The position numbers and the translations under genes were made by a program. Positions 19,401 to 26,055 of a stretch of DNA of 64,000 bases are shown one piece after another (position 1 is the first letter of the stretch; each line of letters starts with the position of its first letter). The notes under the pieces were generated by a model. It searched no databases and was not told the DNA's origin. It worked only from the letters and a program-made list of their open reading frames with translations. The stretch covers positions 124,001 to 188,000 of the forward strand of contig JBNLFG010000003.1 of NCBI GenBank assembly GCA_050305405.1, read 5' to 3'. Source of the DNA: Desulfolinea sp050305405. Its GTDB lineage: Bacteria > Chloroflexota > Anaerolineae > Anaerolineales > Villigracilaceae.

Positions 19401-22400
19401 TTTCATCGTCGAAGGCAACTTGATCTTCACTGCTCTGATAGCCTTCGAGCGCTCCACTGCTGCCAAAATTGGATGCAGTCACTTCGACATAGAACTTACC
19501 TTCCGGCAGTCCATCAAAGAGATAGTAGCCACTGGCATCGGTAGTGGTGGTGCGATAAACATTCGCTTCGTCCACGCCATCGACAACATCATCGTAGGAA
19601 TCGTCGCCATCGGCATCGTAATACAGATTCAAGGTAACGTTTTCAACGCCAGCTTCTGCACCATCCATAACGCCGTTATTGAATTGGGTCAGATCAACAT
19701 AGGGCGAAGCCAAAATTTGACCTTCATCAAGCCAAACGCGGTTACCCAAACTGAGCGGCGGGATAAAGCCGAAGTCGATGGTTAGATTGCTATTGTCGTC
19801 GCTTTCGTTCCAGCGTCCACTCGCCCCAAGGCCATCCCAGCTTGTGGGGTCATAGTCATCGGCGGTGGCGTCATTGGGGTTGGTGATATCATTGCTGAAT
19901 TGACTTTCAGTAATGGGTTCACTGTCCCAACCGAGGGTTAGCAAACCGCTGGTAATGCCGTTGACTTCGGGATGCTTGTCGTTTACGCCGTTATCATCGA
20001 CATCCGTGCCACTGATTTCGGTGCCTTCCAGAGCGCTGCTGTACCAACCTTGTAATGCGCCATGAGCAAGCACCGCAGTGCTACCGTTACTATCGTGATC
20101 GAAGTTATCGTTGAAATTGCCCGCTGGTATGTGGACGAAGTAATCGTCGGGAGTTAAATTATCAAAGAGGTAGTAGCCTTCAGAATCGGTAATATCCCAG
20201 TAAACAAGGGTGTCGCCGCTGTCGAAAGTATCATCACCGTCGTCGAGATAAAGCTCAACACGGACATTTTCAATTGGCAGTTCCCCGGCATCCATGATGC
20301 CATTGTTCAGAGTCCCGCCACCTGTGCCGTCATCATAGAAGACGCGGTTACCGATACTCATCGGTTCGAAGAAGCCAAAGTCGATGGTCAGATCGCTGTT
20401 GGCATCGGTTTCGCCATAGCGACCACGAGAGTTCGTGCCATCCCAGGCAGTGGGGTTGTTGCCAAAACCTGCATCAGTCGTGTCACCGCTGCCGGTTTCG
20501 CCGGTAAGCAGTCCGGTGAGCGGATTGGCGGTCAGATTTATGGTGGTAGATAAAACGCCATAGGGCGAAGCAAGCACATTTCCAGGTTCGACTCGGTCGA
20601 TGCCATTGTCACGACTATCTGTGTTGTTGGAGGCGTTATCCACATTTCCTGTGCTGCTGGTGTATTCATCCAGCACAATTAGCGTGTCCCCTACACCCGT
20701 GTTATTGAAGTTATCAGCATCTACGCCGACGAGGTAGCGCGCGGGCGGGAGGTTGTCGAAGAGGTAGTAGCCGTTGGCGTCAGTGAGGTCAGTGCGGATG
20801 GCTGCGCCATCAGGTGTGCCGTTGTTATCAGCATCGAGGTAAAGGCTGACTTGTGCGCCTACAACAGGTGCTTCGTCACCGTCCAGAATACCGTTATTGA
20901 CGGTACCACTGCCAGTGCCACCATCATCAAACCAGAGGCGGTTACCGATGCTGCGGGGCGGGGCGATGAAACCGAAGTCGATACTCAGGTTGGAGTCGTT
21001 ATCTTCCTGCCCGTAGTTGCCGTGCACATCAGGGCCGTGATCAGCATCATCTACCGGTTCGGAGTCATAGTCCATCGTGAAGACAGAACTAACGATGCCA
21101 TTGGTAAGGTAACTAGTATCGTCGATGCCATCATCGTAAAGATCAATATCACTATCTGAGAGAGAGCTGCCAACACTGCTAATGTAATTAGCCAGCGGAT
21201 CGCCAGCGACAACATCACCAGAGCCAACGTTTGAAAAGTTATCGGCAATGATTTTCACTTTATAGTCGCCGGGCTGAACGCGTTCAAAGAGGTAGTAGCC
21301 ATTGGCATCGGTATCGGTTGTGTCGATGATGGTATCGCTGCTGTCCAGAAGGACAACCCGAACACCTACAACCCCCGGTTCGTCGCCGTTCATAATGCCA
21401 TCGTTATATTGATTGATGTCCGTGCCGGTTGTGGTGCTGCCGGAATCAAACCAGACATGATTACCGATGCTCATCGGCGGGATGAAGCCGAAATCGACGG
21501 TCAGGTTGCTGCTGGCATCCGTTTCGCTATAACGTCCGCGCGAATCAGGGCCATCCCAAGCAGTGGGGTTATTGCCAAAGCCAGCGTCAATGATATCGCC
21601 ACTCAAGTGAGTTTCACCGGTTGGCTCTGGAACGGGAGCGTTGAAGGCGTCGCGCTCTAAAATGACAACGCTGCTCAAGACACCATAGGTTTCAGGATAA
21701 TTGGTGTCGATACCGTCATCGTTACTGTCGATCCCTGCTTCTGCGTTAGCAGGATCAGGCACCTGACTGCTAAACCAACCTTGTAAAACCGGGGTGGCAG
21801 CCGAATAGGCCGCACCGCTGCCATCGGGATCAAAAGCGGTATCGCCAAAGTTGCCCGCTGCAACTTTGACGTAATAGTTGCCTGGGTCGAGGTTATCAAA
21901 GAGGTAGAAGCCGTTGGTATCGGTGACATCAAAGCGAATCAGTTCGATGGCTTCGGCAGTGCCGTTCAGATTGCCATCACGATAGAGTTCGACGCGCGCG
22001 CCTACAACAGGGGTTTCGTCGGCATCGAAAATGCCGTTGTTGGTATGTCCGCTGATTGCGCCGTTATCTTTCCAGACATGGTTACCGATGCTAAAAGGCA
22101 CATCTGTGCCGCCGAAGAAACCGAAGTCGACAGTTAGGTCGCTGCTTTCGTCGGTTTCGGCGTTAACACCGCGCCGGGCACCATCAAGACCATCTGCGTC
22201 GTCGTCAGAGAGGTAGCTTTCGCCCGTCTCCTCAGCGTTTAGGGTCAGGACTATGGTGTCACTGAAGACTTCCAAACCCGGAATGGCAGGATCAATACCG
22301 TGATCTTCCTGATCGCCAGTACTGTCGGGCGGATTGGTGTAATCAGCTACAGGGCTTGCCCCTGCACCGGTGCTACTGCGCAAACCTTCGAGCGCAGCGC

Positions 22401-25400
22401 CCACCCCGAAGTTGCTCGCCGGGATACCGACAACATAGTTGCCCTCAGGCAGGTTACTGAAGAGGTAGTAGCCCGCAGCGTGGTACCCGTTTGCGTCGGT
22501 GTAGGCGGTATCGGTGATAGTAGAGGCAATCGGCACACTGGTATTAGATGCCAGGTACAAATTAACAACCACTCCACCAATACCGGGATCGGTATCATCA
22601 GGGGCGTTGACCGTGCCACTGTTGTCGGAGTCACGCCAGACGCGGTTACCGATACTGAGCCGCTCGGGGATGGTGATGCCGACTTTGCGCGGCTCAGAGG
22701 CAAGCAGGTCTTGCCATTGAACACCGGGAGCAGCATCTTTATCGTAGGAGCCAACGTGCGAGAAAGAGTTCCAGGCGATCTCTCTGGTTTGGGCGTCGTC
22801 CTGGGTAAAGCCATCGGGCGGGGCATCTTCTAAAATGGACATGGGCACGCCAAAGCGGAGTTCGTTTCCCGCCGGGACGGCTTGCTCTATTTCATTAGTT
22901 ATTAATTCAATGCGGTAGGCACGGACGGCTGCCCAATCATTTGCAGTCCAACTAGTAGTTGTGCTTGTCCAATCGTCTGTACAGCCGCTTGGAATGGAGG
23001 CCCCGGCAGCTTCATCAAAAACTTCGGGCCGGCAGGGGTTGGTGGATTGGCTATATTCGATAAGGAAATCACTGGAAGCGAGTGAGCCTGGACCCTGAAT
23101 GAATTGAATGGGGCCGGTTAGGGCAGGGCGGAATTCAGATTCACGGGCTGAATTTGTCAGAACGCCGCCTGAACCGGTATCGCCAAAATAGGGCAGGATG
23201 TCGTAGAGTACATACTCCAACATGGGGACATTGCCTTCGTTGAAGATACGCAGGTTGTATTCAAAATCGTCCAAGTTGGGGTTTGTGGTTGGTGGGACGT
23301 ATTCATTCGCTCCCAAAGCACCTTCAGGGTAGGCTTGGGAAACACAGGGATAGCGTGTGAAGTGATTTGTGGCAATAGAGGTAATGCCATCAATGCCGCC
23401 ATCCGGACAGGAGTTAGCAGGCAGGGGAATCGCAGTGCTCAGCGGTAAAGCCGTAAAAGTTTGATAATGGATAACTTCGGCATTGTCCGGGTCGATACTG
23501 CGAATCCATTTTTCGCCGCGCAGGGCTGCCGAGCGTTCGACTTTGTAGCTATCGGTATTTTGGCAAACGGTCTCGGCTGTATTGCTATCGCTGTCGAGGT
23601 CGGAGCCATCTGTAAGCGTGGAGCCAACTTCACAAATTACAGAATCCGAATCGGTGACAGAATATAGGGTGTTTACATAATCCTGTGGCAATGTACCAGG
23701 TGGGACACGAGCAAAAATTTCGACTGTGACGGTATGGCTGCCATATTCCAGCGGCTCGATATATAAGGTTGGGGAGGTTTCTGTGCTGTTATTCCAGGTC
23801 CAGGTTAAATCCTGCCCTGATTGTGTAAAGGTAGGTGATGCCTCCACATCATAGCCGGTTCCGGTGGCAGGCAGGGGATTACCATCGAAGGTAATATCTC
23901 CCTGCCGCACGAATATTAATCCAGCAGGGAGAGTATCCTGAATAGTCAAGCCATTCAATGGAGCGGAGGAACGTTCGGTCACATCCACGCTGATCGTGTA
24001 GCGCAAGGTGTCATTAGGCAGAATGGTGGTATCGGCAGTAAAAGTGTTGATATTTGGATCATCCCAAATATCGTAGCTGGCGCCGGGAGTTTCATTTTTC
24101 GTTGTACGCAAGCTGACGAAATCACCTTGCACGGTCATATCTTCGATGTCGCAGGTGCCTAATTGGAGGATGCCGTTACTATCGCGGCGTCTTGCCTGTA
24201 AACAGTTATCGTAGGTTTGAGGTAAAGTGGTGGGATCAACATAACTAAGAGTAACCCCGTCGGTTGTATTCACATCTACATCGCGTGGGGTAACGCGAAT
24301 TTGGGGACTGTTGCTAAAGGACCAATCAAAGGGTAAACCGGGCACCCAAACGCTATCATGATCTGAGTCGTGTTCGAAATCCCAGCGTACGGCGGTGATA
24401 TTGTCTGGCAGGGTATCGTAGAGGGTATTATCGTTGTAGTCAACAAGCCCCAAAGTCGTCCATTCACTGGGGGTGTCTATATCAGGCGCGTCATACGTAG
24501 AGTATTGAACGGTGGCGCGAACAATATCGAAGAGCGGATTGCCATCCAACTCTTGAGCCCAAGCACCACTGGTGATCTGCATAACTTTTAGCTGGGGTGG
24601 CAAATGATCAATCAGGGTGACTTCATCCGCAGGATAGTTTGTGGCATCTGTATCAAGATTGAGCGTAAAGCGTGCTGTGCCCGTGATACCAACCGGGTCA
24701 CCGGCATCGTTTTTGCTGTAGTGAACCCCTTCAACGATATTTTGAATATCGTGTGTCTCATCAATATTGCCAGAGCCGTAACAATCAGGGCAGGGATCTC
24801 CAGCATTATCTTCATAATCGCCAGTTGCATTCGCAGAGTTGGTAAGGCCTGTACTGCTCGTAGTGAAGCCATCTGCTGAATTGAAACGGATTGTGACATA
24901 GCGTGTGGCACAAGTTGGCGGGGCGATGGGACCGGTAATATCCCAGGTGACAACACCGGCTGACTCTACGCCCCCATCGCTGGCAGAGACAAACTCCACT
25001 CCTGAAGGCAGCGTATCAATGATTTGGACATTGGTCAATTCCACGTTGCCGCTGGTTGAGTTCGGGCAAAGGCGTAATTGATAAGTAACGTTGGTATCGA
25101 CAGTTGGGGGAATAGAGGGACTGTAGAGCGTTTTCGTTAAAGTCCAATCTGGAGAAACTGTTCCGATGTCAATGGAAGGCGCATCCGCAGTGACGGGAGT
25201 GAGCCAGTCCGTCTCGCTGGGCGGTTTCACCCTACCGACAGCCTGGTTATCCACCGTAGCTGGTAAGGGACGCGCATCGTAATTAACACGCACAGCGATG
25301 ACCGCATCAGCCTGAGAACCATCGAGCAATAAATTATCATCTTTGGTGATAGTGACCGTGCCAGCGCTCTCTGTCATCGTATAGCCGGACGGTGCATAAG

Positions 25401-25746
25401 ACTCTGATGGAAGATATGTAAAATACGATGACAACGTATCTGTGATTTCCAACTCACCACAATCGGTAGTCAGACTACTGCATTGAAAGCGGATGCGGTA
25501 GAAGATGGTATCACCCACATCAGCGGAGGTGATATTGCCATCAATGGTTTTGGTGAGGAAGAGATTGGCAATATCCGCATGGGGACGGGGCATCCCGGTA
25601 TCCATAACGGGAGCAGCTTCCGGGTCAAGAGCGGGAGCGGCTTGGGTGGATTGCTGAGGAGACATAAATTGTGTCCCCCAGATCAAAGCCACTAAAGAAA
25701 AACGTATAAACGAAAAAAATATCTTCTTAAAACTTTCATGATGCAT
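10006..25746 (-). CDS. Giant secreted SdrD-like repeat protein with LPATG motif and fused C-terminal sortase
   Basis: This 5246-residue protein is encoded by one uninterrupted frame. A signal peptide covers about residues 1-36 (cleavage near STQAA). DUF11-type beta modules (LTKT..., ITDTLPSG..F patterns) fill about 57-1029. Nineteen SdrD-B-like domains span 1030-4463, each starting S[IL]GNRVW-like, with a YYLFDNLPxGxY core, acidic DxDDNG segments and a DFGF end; these families usually bind calcium and form stalks. More DUF11 or isopeptide-type modules span about 4466-5070. LPATGF lies at 5077-5082. A sortase domain (about 5105-5246) follows, with candidate catalytic His5157 (ITGHVY), Cys5220 (TLLTC) and Arg5233 (13 residues after Cys, as in sortase A). 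No membrane segment lies between LPATG and the sortase. It is probably a surface stalk or adhesin that processes or links itself or a sister chain. Confidence 0.9.
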   Translation of the reverse strand: MHHESFKKIFFSFIRFSLVALIWGTQFMSPQQSTQAAPALDPEAAPVMDTGMPRPHADIANLFLTKTIDGNITSADVGDTIFYRIRFQCSSLTTDCGELEITDTLSSYFTYLPSESYAPSGYTMTESAGTVTITKDDNLLLDGSQADAVIAVRVNYDARPLPATVDNQAVGRVKPPSETDWLTPVTADAPSIDIGTVSPDWTLTKTLYSPSIPPTVDTNVTYQLRLCPNSTSGNVELTNVQIIDTLPSGVEFVSASDGGVESAGVVTWDITGPIAPPTCATRYVTIRFNSADGFTTSSTGLTNSANATGDYEDNAGDPCPDCYGSGNIDETHDIQNIVEGVHYSKNDAGDPVGITGTARFTLNLDTDATNYPADEVTLIDHLPPQLKVMQITSGAWAQELDGNPLFDIVRATVQYSTYDAPDIDTPSEWTTLGLVDYNDNTLYDTLPDNITAVRWDFEHDSDHDSVWVPGLPFDWSFSNSPQIRVTPRDVDVNTTDGVTLSYVDPTTLPQTYDNCLQARRRDSNGILQLGTCDIEDMTVQGDFVSLRTTKNETPGASYDIWDDPNINTFTADTTILPNDTLRYTISVDVTERSSAPLNGLTIQDTLPAGLIFVRQGDITFDGNPLPATGTGYDVEASPTFTQSGQDLTWTWNNSTETSPTLYIEPLEYGSHTVTVEIFARVPPGTLPQDYVNTLYSVTDSDSVICEVGSTLTDGSDLDSDSNTAETVCQNTDSYKVERSAALRGEKWIRSIDPDNAEVIHYQTFTALPLSTAIPLPANSCPDGGIDGITSIATNHFTRYPCVSQAYPEGALGANEYVPPTTNPNLDDFEYNLRIFNEGNVPMLEYVLYDILPYFGDTGSGGVLTNSARESEFRPALTGPIQFIQGPGSLASSDFLIEYSQSTNPCRPEVFDEAAGASIPSGCTDDWTSTTTSWTANDWAAVRAYRIELITNEIEQAVPAGNELRFGVPMSILEDAPPDGFTQDDAQTREIAWNSFSHVGSYDKDAAPGVQWQDLLASEPRKVGITIPERLSIGNRVWRDSDNSGTVNAPDDTDPGIGGVVVNLYLASNTSVPIASTITDTAYTDANGYHAAGYYLFSNLPEGNYVVGIPASNFGVGAALEGLRSSTGAGASPVADYTNPPDSTGDQEDHGIDPAIPGLEVFSDTIVLTLNAEETGESYLSDDDADGLDGARRGVNAETDESSDLTVDFGFFGGTDVPFSIGNHVWKDNGAISGHTNNGIFDADETPVVGARVELYRDGNLNGTAEAIELIRFDVTDTNGFYLFDNLDPGNYYVKVAAGNFGDTAFDPDGSGAAYSAATPVLQGWFSSQVPDPANAEAGIDSNDDGIDTNYPETYGVLSSVVILERDAFNAPVPEPTGETHLSGDIIDAGFGNNPTAWDGPDSRGRYSETDASSNLTVDFGFIPPMSIGNHVWFDSGSTTTGTDINQYNDGIMNGDEPGVVGVRVVLLDSSDTIIDTTDTDANGYYLFERVQPGDYKVKIIADNFSNVGSGDVVAGDPLANYISSVGSSLSDSDIDLYDDGIDDTSYLTNGIVSSVFTMDYDSEPVDDADHGPDVHGNYGQEDNDSNLSIDFGFIAPPRSIGNRLWFDDGGTGSGTVNNGILDGDEAPVVGAQVSLYLDADNNGTPDGAAIRTDLTDANGYYLFDNLPPARYLVGVDADNFNNTGVGDTLIVLDEYTSSTGNVDNASNNTDSRDNGIDRVEPGNVLASPYGVLSTTINLTANPLTGLLTGETGSGDTTDAGFGNNPTAWDGTNSRGRYGETDANSDLTIDFGFFEPMSIGNRVFYDDGTGGGTLNNGIMDAGELPIENVRVELYLDDGDDTFDSGDTLVYWDITDSEGYYLFDNLTPDDYFVHIPAGNFNDNFDHDSNGSTAVLAHGALQGWYSSALEGTEISGTDVDDNGVNDKHPEVNGITSGLLTLGWDSEPITESQFSNDITNPNDATADDYDPTSWDGLGASGRWNESDDNSNLTIDFGFIPPLSLGNRVWLDEGQILASPYVDLTQFNNGVMDGAEAGVENVTLNLYYDADGDDSYDDVVDGVDEANVYRTTTTDASGYYLFDGLPEGKFYVEVTASNFGSSGALEGYQSSEDQVAFDDETADLNDNGEDDTSYLTNGISSRTFTLVYTSMPTDDNDIPASNPTNVAAYGADRIGRFGEVDSSSNLTLDFGFVQTHSLGNRVWRDSDNSGTINAVDDANPGIASVTLNLYAGIDAGNDGIPDDMTILATTTTDSAGYYLFDNLPAGDYIVGIPASNFATTSDALYGLHSSTGTPSSTTYTNPPESNPDSADHGIDTTTPPTASTEVFSHIVPLGDNEPAGESDLPDNTSANRTLYGDNLRGRYGETDATSDLTVDFGFFGGSDVPFSIGNYLWYDDGLDAGGNVVGTLNDGLRQAGELPVVGATVYLYRDGNANGTPDAGERLLSRSDVTDSDGFYLFDNLDPGTYFVQVTPANFADTGVLAGWYSSQPTGTETQDLDLDTSTDQLDQDDNGVNTDTPELNGVFSGAILLVRGTDEPLLESHLSNDSSVAVGFDPTAGDGTGHIGRFGETDATSNMTIDFGFIPPMSVGNRVWIDDGADGSGGVVLSEYNDGVMSATEAGVAGVRVELWRDSTFIRYTTTDATGYYLFDRLQPADNYYIHVADDNFGNTGVGDLVPGDPLQNYVSSFDGAAAPTDDDVDINDKGIDDANPLANSIISPVFEMSYENEPVTPTDETDISADTGTYGVGNVGLFGQTDVNSNLTLDFGFVQPRSVGNWLWFDTNNNGQFDASEQPVPDGVVVSLYQDANGDGTPDGAALRMDTTVGGYYLFDNLAPTGYVIAVDANNFASTGNLFGYFSSTTTVNNASNNTDSRDNGIDSTNPAGSTYGILSATIDLSATSGYPTSETGSGDTTPGDYTNNPTNWDGPNSRGRYGELDAYSDLTIDFGFYKVEIGNLVYRDENANGTYDSGTDVLLDGVTVKLYDTSDNEIASTTTNASGEYLFTNLPAGDYVVKVTTPTGLVSTIDSYDQSDSDDPDVGTDNNDNGVGVGYDTRAGQEVPSETLTMSAGEGTSTLTDVIHYNQADGVTTDNSLDFGFTYAYAIGNRVWFDTDNGSDIDAGEIGIDGVTVELYLADGAGAPTGAALATTTTASGDEAGYYLFDYLTADEYVVVIPASNFSGVLEGYWSSATEMLANGTLSETRATGNSDDQTDLDDNGLLVSGDVVSVAIAVGPTGLSEPTTDDDLRVGTTEDSTQPDGRSDLSVDFGFYKTEIGNLVFNDNADKNGIFNGTDLGIDGVTMELYTLGANGAVDNGASDDVKIGIGVDGIYGTADDAGADYVTSGGGLYKFTGLPEGEYYIRAGGQANYTSTIDTYPDNTSTDVTDPDTNVDNNDNGVGTGAGVVSSAALTMDAAETATNIIIDNASGTTTDNTLDFGFLNVYALGNRVWFDTNNNATMNAGEVGVNGVDVQLYADTGNGTGTPTGVFAYQATTTTANGGYYLFDYLDAGDYKVVIPLTEFGSGQPLEGYYSSQTAMDGTGAIVETTADNADTDNDDDDDNGTLNLDAVNFPDAVISAPITLGTGASEPTGETDLDSGDFGNQPDAQSNMTVDFGFYKVKIGNLVYLDDNADGTYVLADDTLLDGVTVELLNGVTNAVIDTTTTSSGVYAFDGLPAGDYRVRVTTPTTPEQLVSTIDTNPQNDNDDPDIGADNNDNGVGTGSSTATNVTSNLLTLSAGESTAPAVSYNQADGTTTDNSLDFGFTYAYALGNRVWFDTDNSATINGSEVGVANVTVQLYAASDLTTMLATTTTDASGYYLFDYLTADDYVVVIPAAEFASGGDLYGYWSSTTLMQADGTTSETTAPDPDDAGTDAIPDNADDDVDSDDNGTLQTGAPFSGGVISQAVTLGSTATSEPTGESDLASSGDGDQPDQRANMKVDFGFYKTEIGNLVFGDVDKDGAYSTGDTLLENILVQLFVTNGSTTTEIVTGADGILGTADDAWGPDGINGNGDDGTGGILTNASGNYTFSGLPGGDASDSVQYIVRVTSPAGSASTNDNANLDDTTTTGPDANIDDNDNGQGTGNGVVTSGDLTMTPGDTGAQSNTNVDDSTGTTSNPTVDFGFTTVYALGNRVWYDTDNDAVLDFADGEVGVDGVLVQLYADTGNGVSTPTGTFVDTGLTTVTANGGYYLFDGLESGHYRVVIPADNFDTSGTYNALVGYWSSQTSRDSNGILGETTAASPETNLDSDDNGTLDGGGDVVSQTVILGLAPSATEPTLESDTDASAAGALHQGNQPDNQANMTVDFGFYTISLGDLVWDDVDNSGQVNAETGIDDVTVELYAVDASGNATGSALASVITGSGAWATGEYHFTGLPAGDYILRIPAAEFEGTETLRDYVTSTGAANAYEPAPDADVDTTNDDDNGSQTGGSTGLGGYIQSEVVTLTPKGEDTATSDNAIGFTNEPRVDFGVYKNPLYNLSITKSDGDGNAHYLPGGTIKYTIVITNNGPADVSGATVTDTFPASITAASWTCAGTGSASCTASGTGNISDSVNIPYGENVTYSVTATVSATATGDIVNTASVEDPDGHVESDDHTDQESSMTVTKDDSYTVVSPGSEITYTIVVENTGDVDLTDLTITDTLPAEVDFVSASDSGTEAAGVVTWDHTDLQPLPGADTTLLAPGETKTVTVTVRVKDEADLGSASSITNTVTASDTNGSTDTDDDTDTLARENVKTLIETNHAATIDPIVTIGEILTYRVSLTVPAGVTMTNVKAVDNLDAGLAFVDCAELNAPADGKHDLVVSSADLSSSLFTFADDGFGNLTAACAHGTNIVSSNPLITTPPSSSDPDAGREFTLNLGTLTNADTSNEQTIELTYRVAVLDIAQNSNGTDELNNLITWTWDGGELSGEATPVEIIEPDMDIDKTAETPVAPLGSTIPFSIDIYHTDISTANAYDVVITDVLPEALEYVDGSASLGSPIPYDSFDYDAATRTITIVWDSFPLYDAIDPTQKAHTTITFDTLFVGPAPVTNEANVAWTSLPIDPQPDGTPEVQSDYNDDSTERWYDPADTTNVDDYERTSSVEINRPPLPATGFAPNRITSLPEQNAASTYQPLSGMWLEIPTLGTNLPIVGVPLNNTGWDLTWLGGQAGYLEGTAYPGLPGNTVITGHVYLPNGAPGPFVDLQKVYWGTEIVLHANGQRYTYQVRSQRKVFPNDLSAITHEEYDWITLLTCQGYDEEDDSYAYRIAVRAVLIDVQPE
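12350..22659 (-). repeat. Coding array of 19 SdrD-B-like units with higher-order periodicity
   Basis: There are 19 units averaging about 180 residues. Units 1-10 follow an A-B-C triplet order. A units (1, 4, 7, 10) end SDLT[VI]DFGF with an aromatic residue; B units (2, 5, 8) end DFGFIPP; C units (3, 6, 9) carry DDTSYLTNGI-type or related acidic segments. Units 11-18 (from about 16911 down to 12841) alternate EIGNLV[YF]-type units with Y[AI][IL]GNRVWFDT-type units as four doublets. Unit 19 (SLGDLVWDD) is a divergent cap. Confidence 0.8.
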
Positions 25747-25792
25747 AATTTACTCTCACTATTTCTGATAACAAAGTTGGATAAATTTTCTT

Positions 25793-25814
25793 AAAAAAAG
25801 CCCTAAATTAGGGC
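25793..25814 (-). terminator. Leader terminator/attenuator of the giant gene
   Basis: On the minus strand, GCCCTA-ATT-TAGGGC is followed by seven T. It begins about 20-25 nt after the predicted transcription start and about 50 nt before the ATG. No minus-strand gene lies upstream to be terminated, so this probably controls read-through into the 15.7-kb gene. Confidence 0.6.
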
Positions 25815-25832
25815 GAAATATACAAGGTAAAC

Positions 25833-25861
25833 ATTATAAAGGACTAACGAACCATTGCCAA
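25833..25861 (-). promoter_or_regulatory. Near-consensus sigma-70-type promoter for the giant gene
   Basis: On the minus strand, the -35 TTGGCA (25861-25856) and -10 TATAAT (25838-25833) are separated by exactly 17 bp. The 5' leader would be about 80 nt and contains the attenuator hairpin. The gene's own ribosome site (GTGAGAG) is weak. Confidence 0.75.
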
Positions 25862-26018
25862 TATCACACTTGCATTTTATGCAAAATGGTACTTACAATT
25901 ATGTAAAGTTGGGAAAACTTGACCTGTTTCATACTCCGAAAACCAGATAATTCATGAAAAAGAACACAAAGAGCGTACAAGATGCGTGATTGCATTCCGC
26001 CATCTTGGGCTTGCACGA

Positions 26019-26024
26019 TATAAT
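26019..26024 (+). promoter_or_regulatory. -10 box of the glycerate kinase gene
   Basis: TATAAT lies 31 bp upstream of the chosen ATG at 26056. The -35 region is not convincing. The position argues against the longer open frame that begins at 25990, upstream of this box. Confidence 0.5.
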
Positions 26025-26055
26025 CAGGATGATTATCCGATTACCAACAAACACC

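Noticed and set aside
12350..22659. CRISPR-like array
   Set aside because: The repetition is of about 540 bp coding units with diverged copies, not short identical repeats with spacers. No cas genes are present.
25990..26055. 22-codon extension of glycerate kinase
   Set aside because: A TATAAT box lies inside it at 26019-26024, so it is unlikely to be translated.
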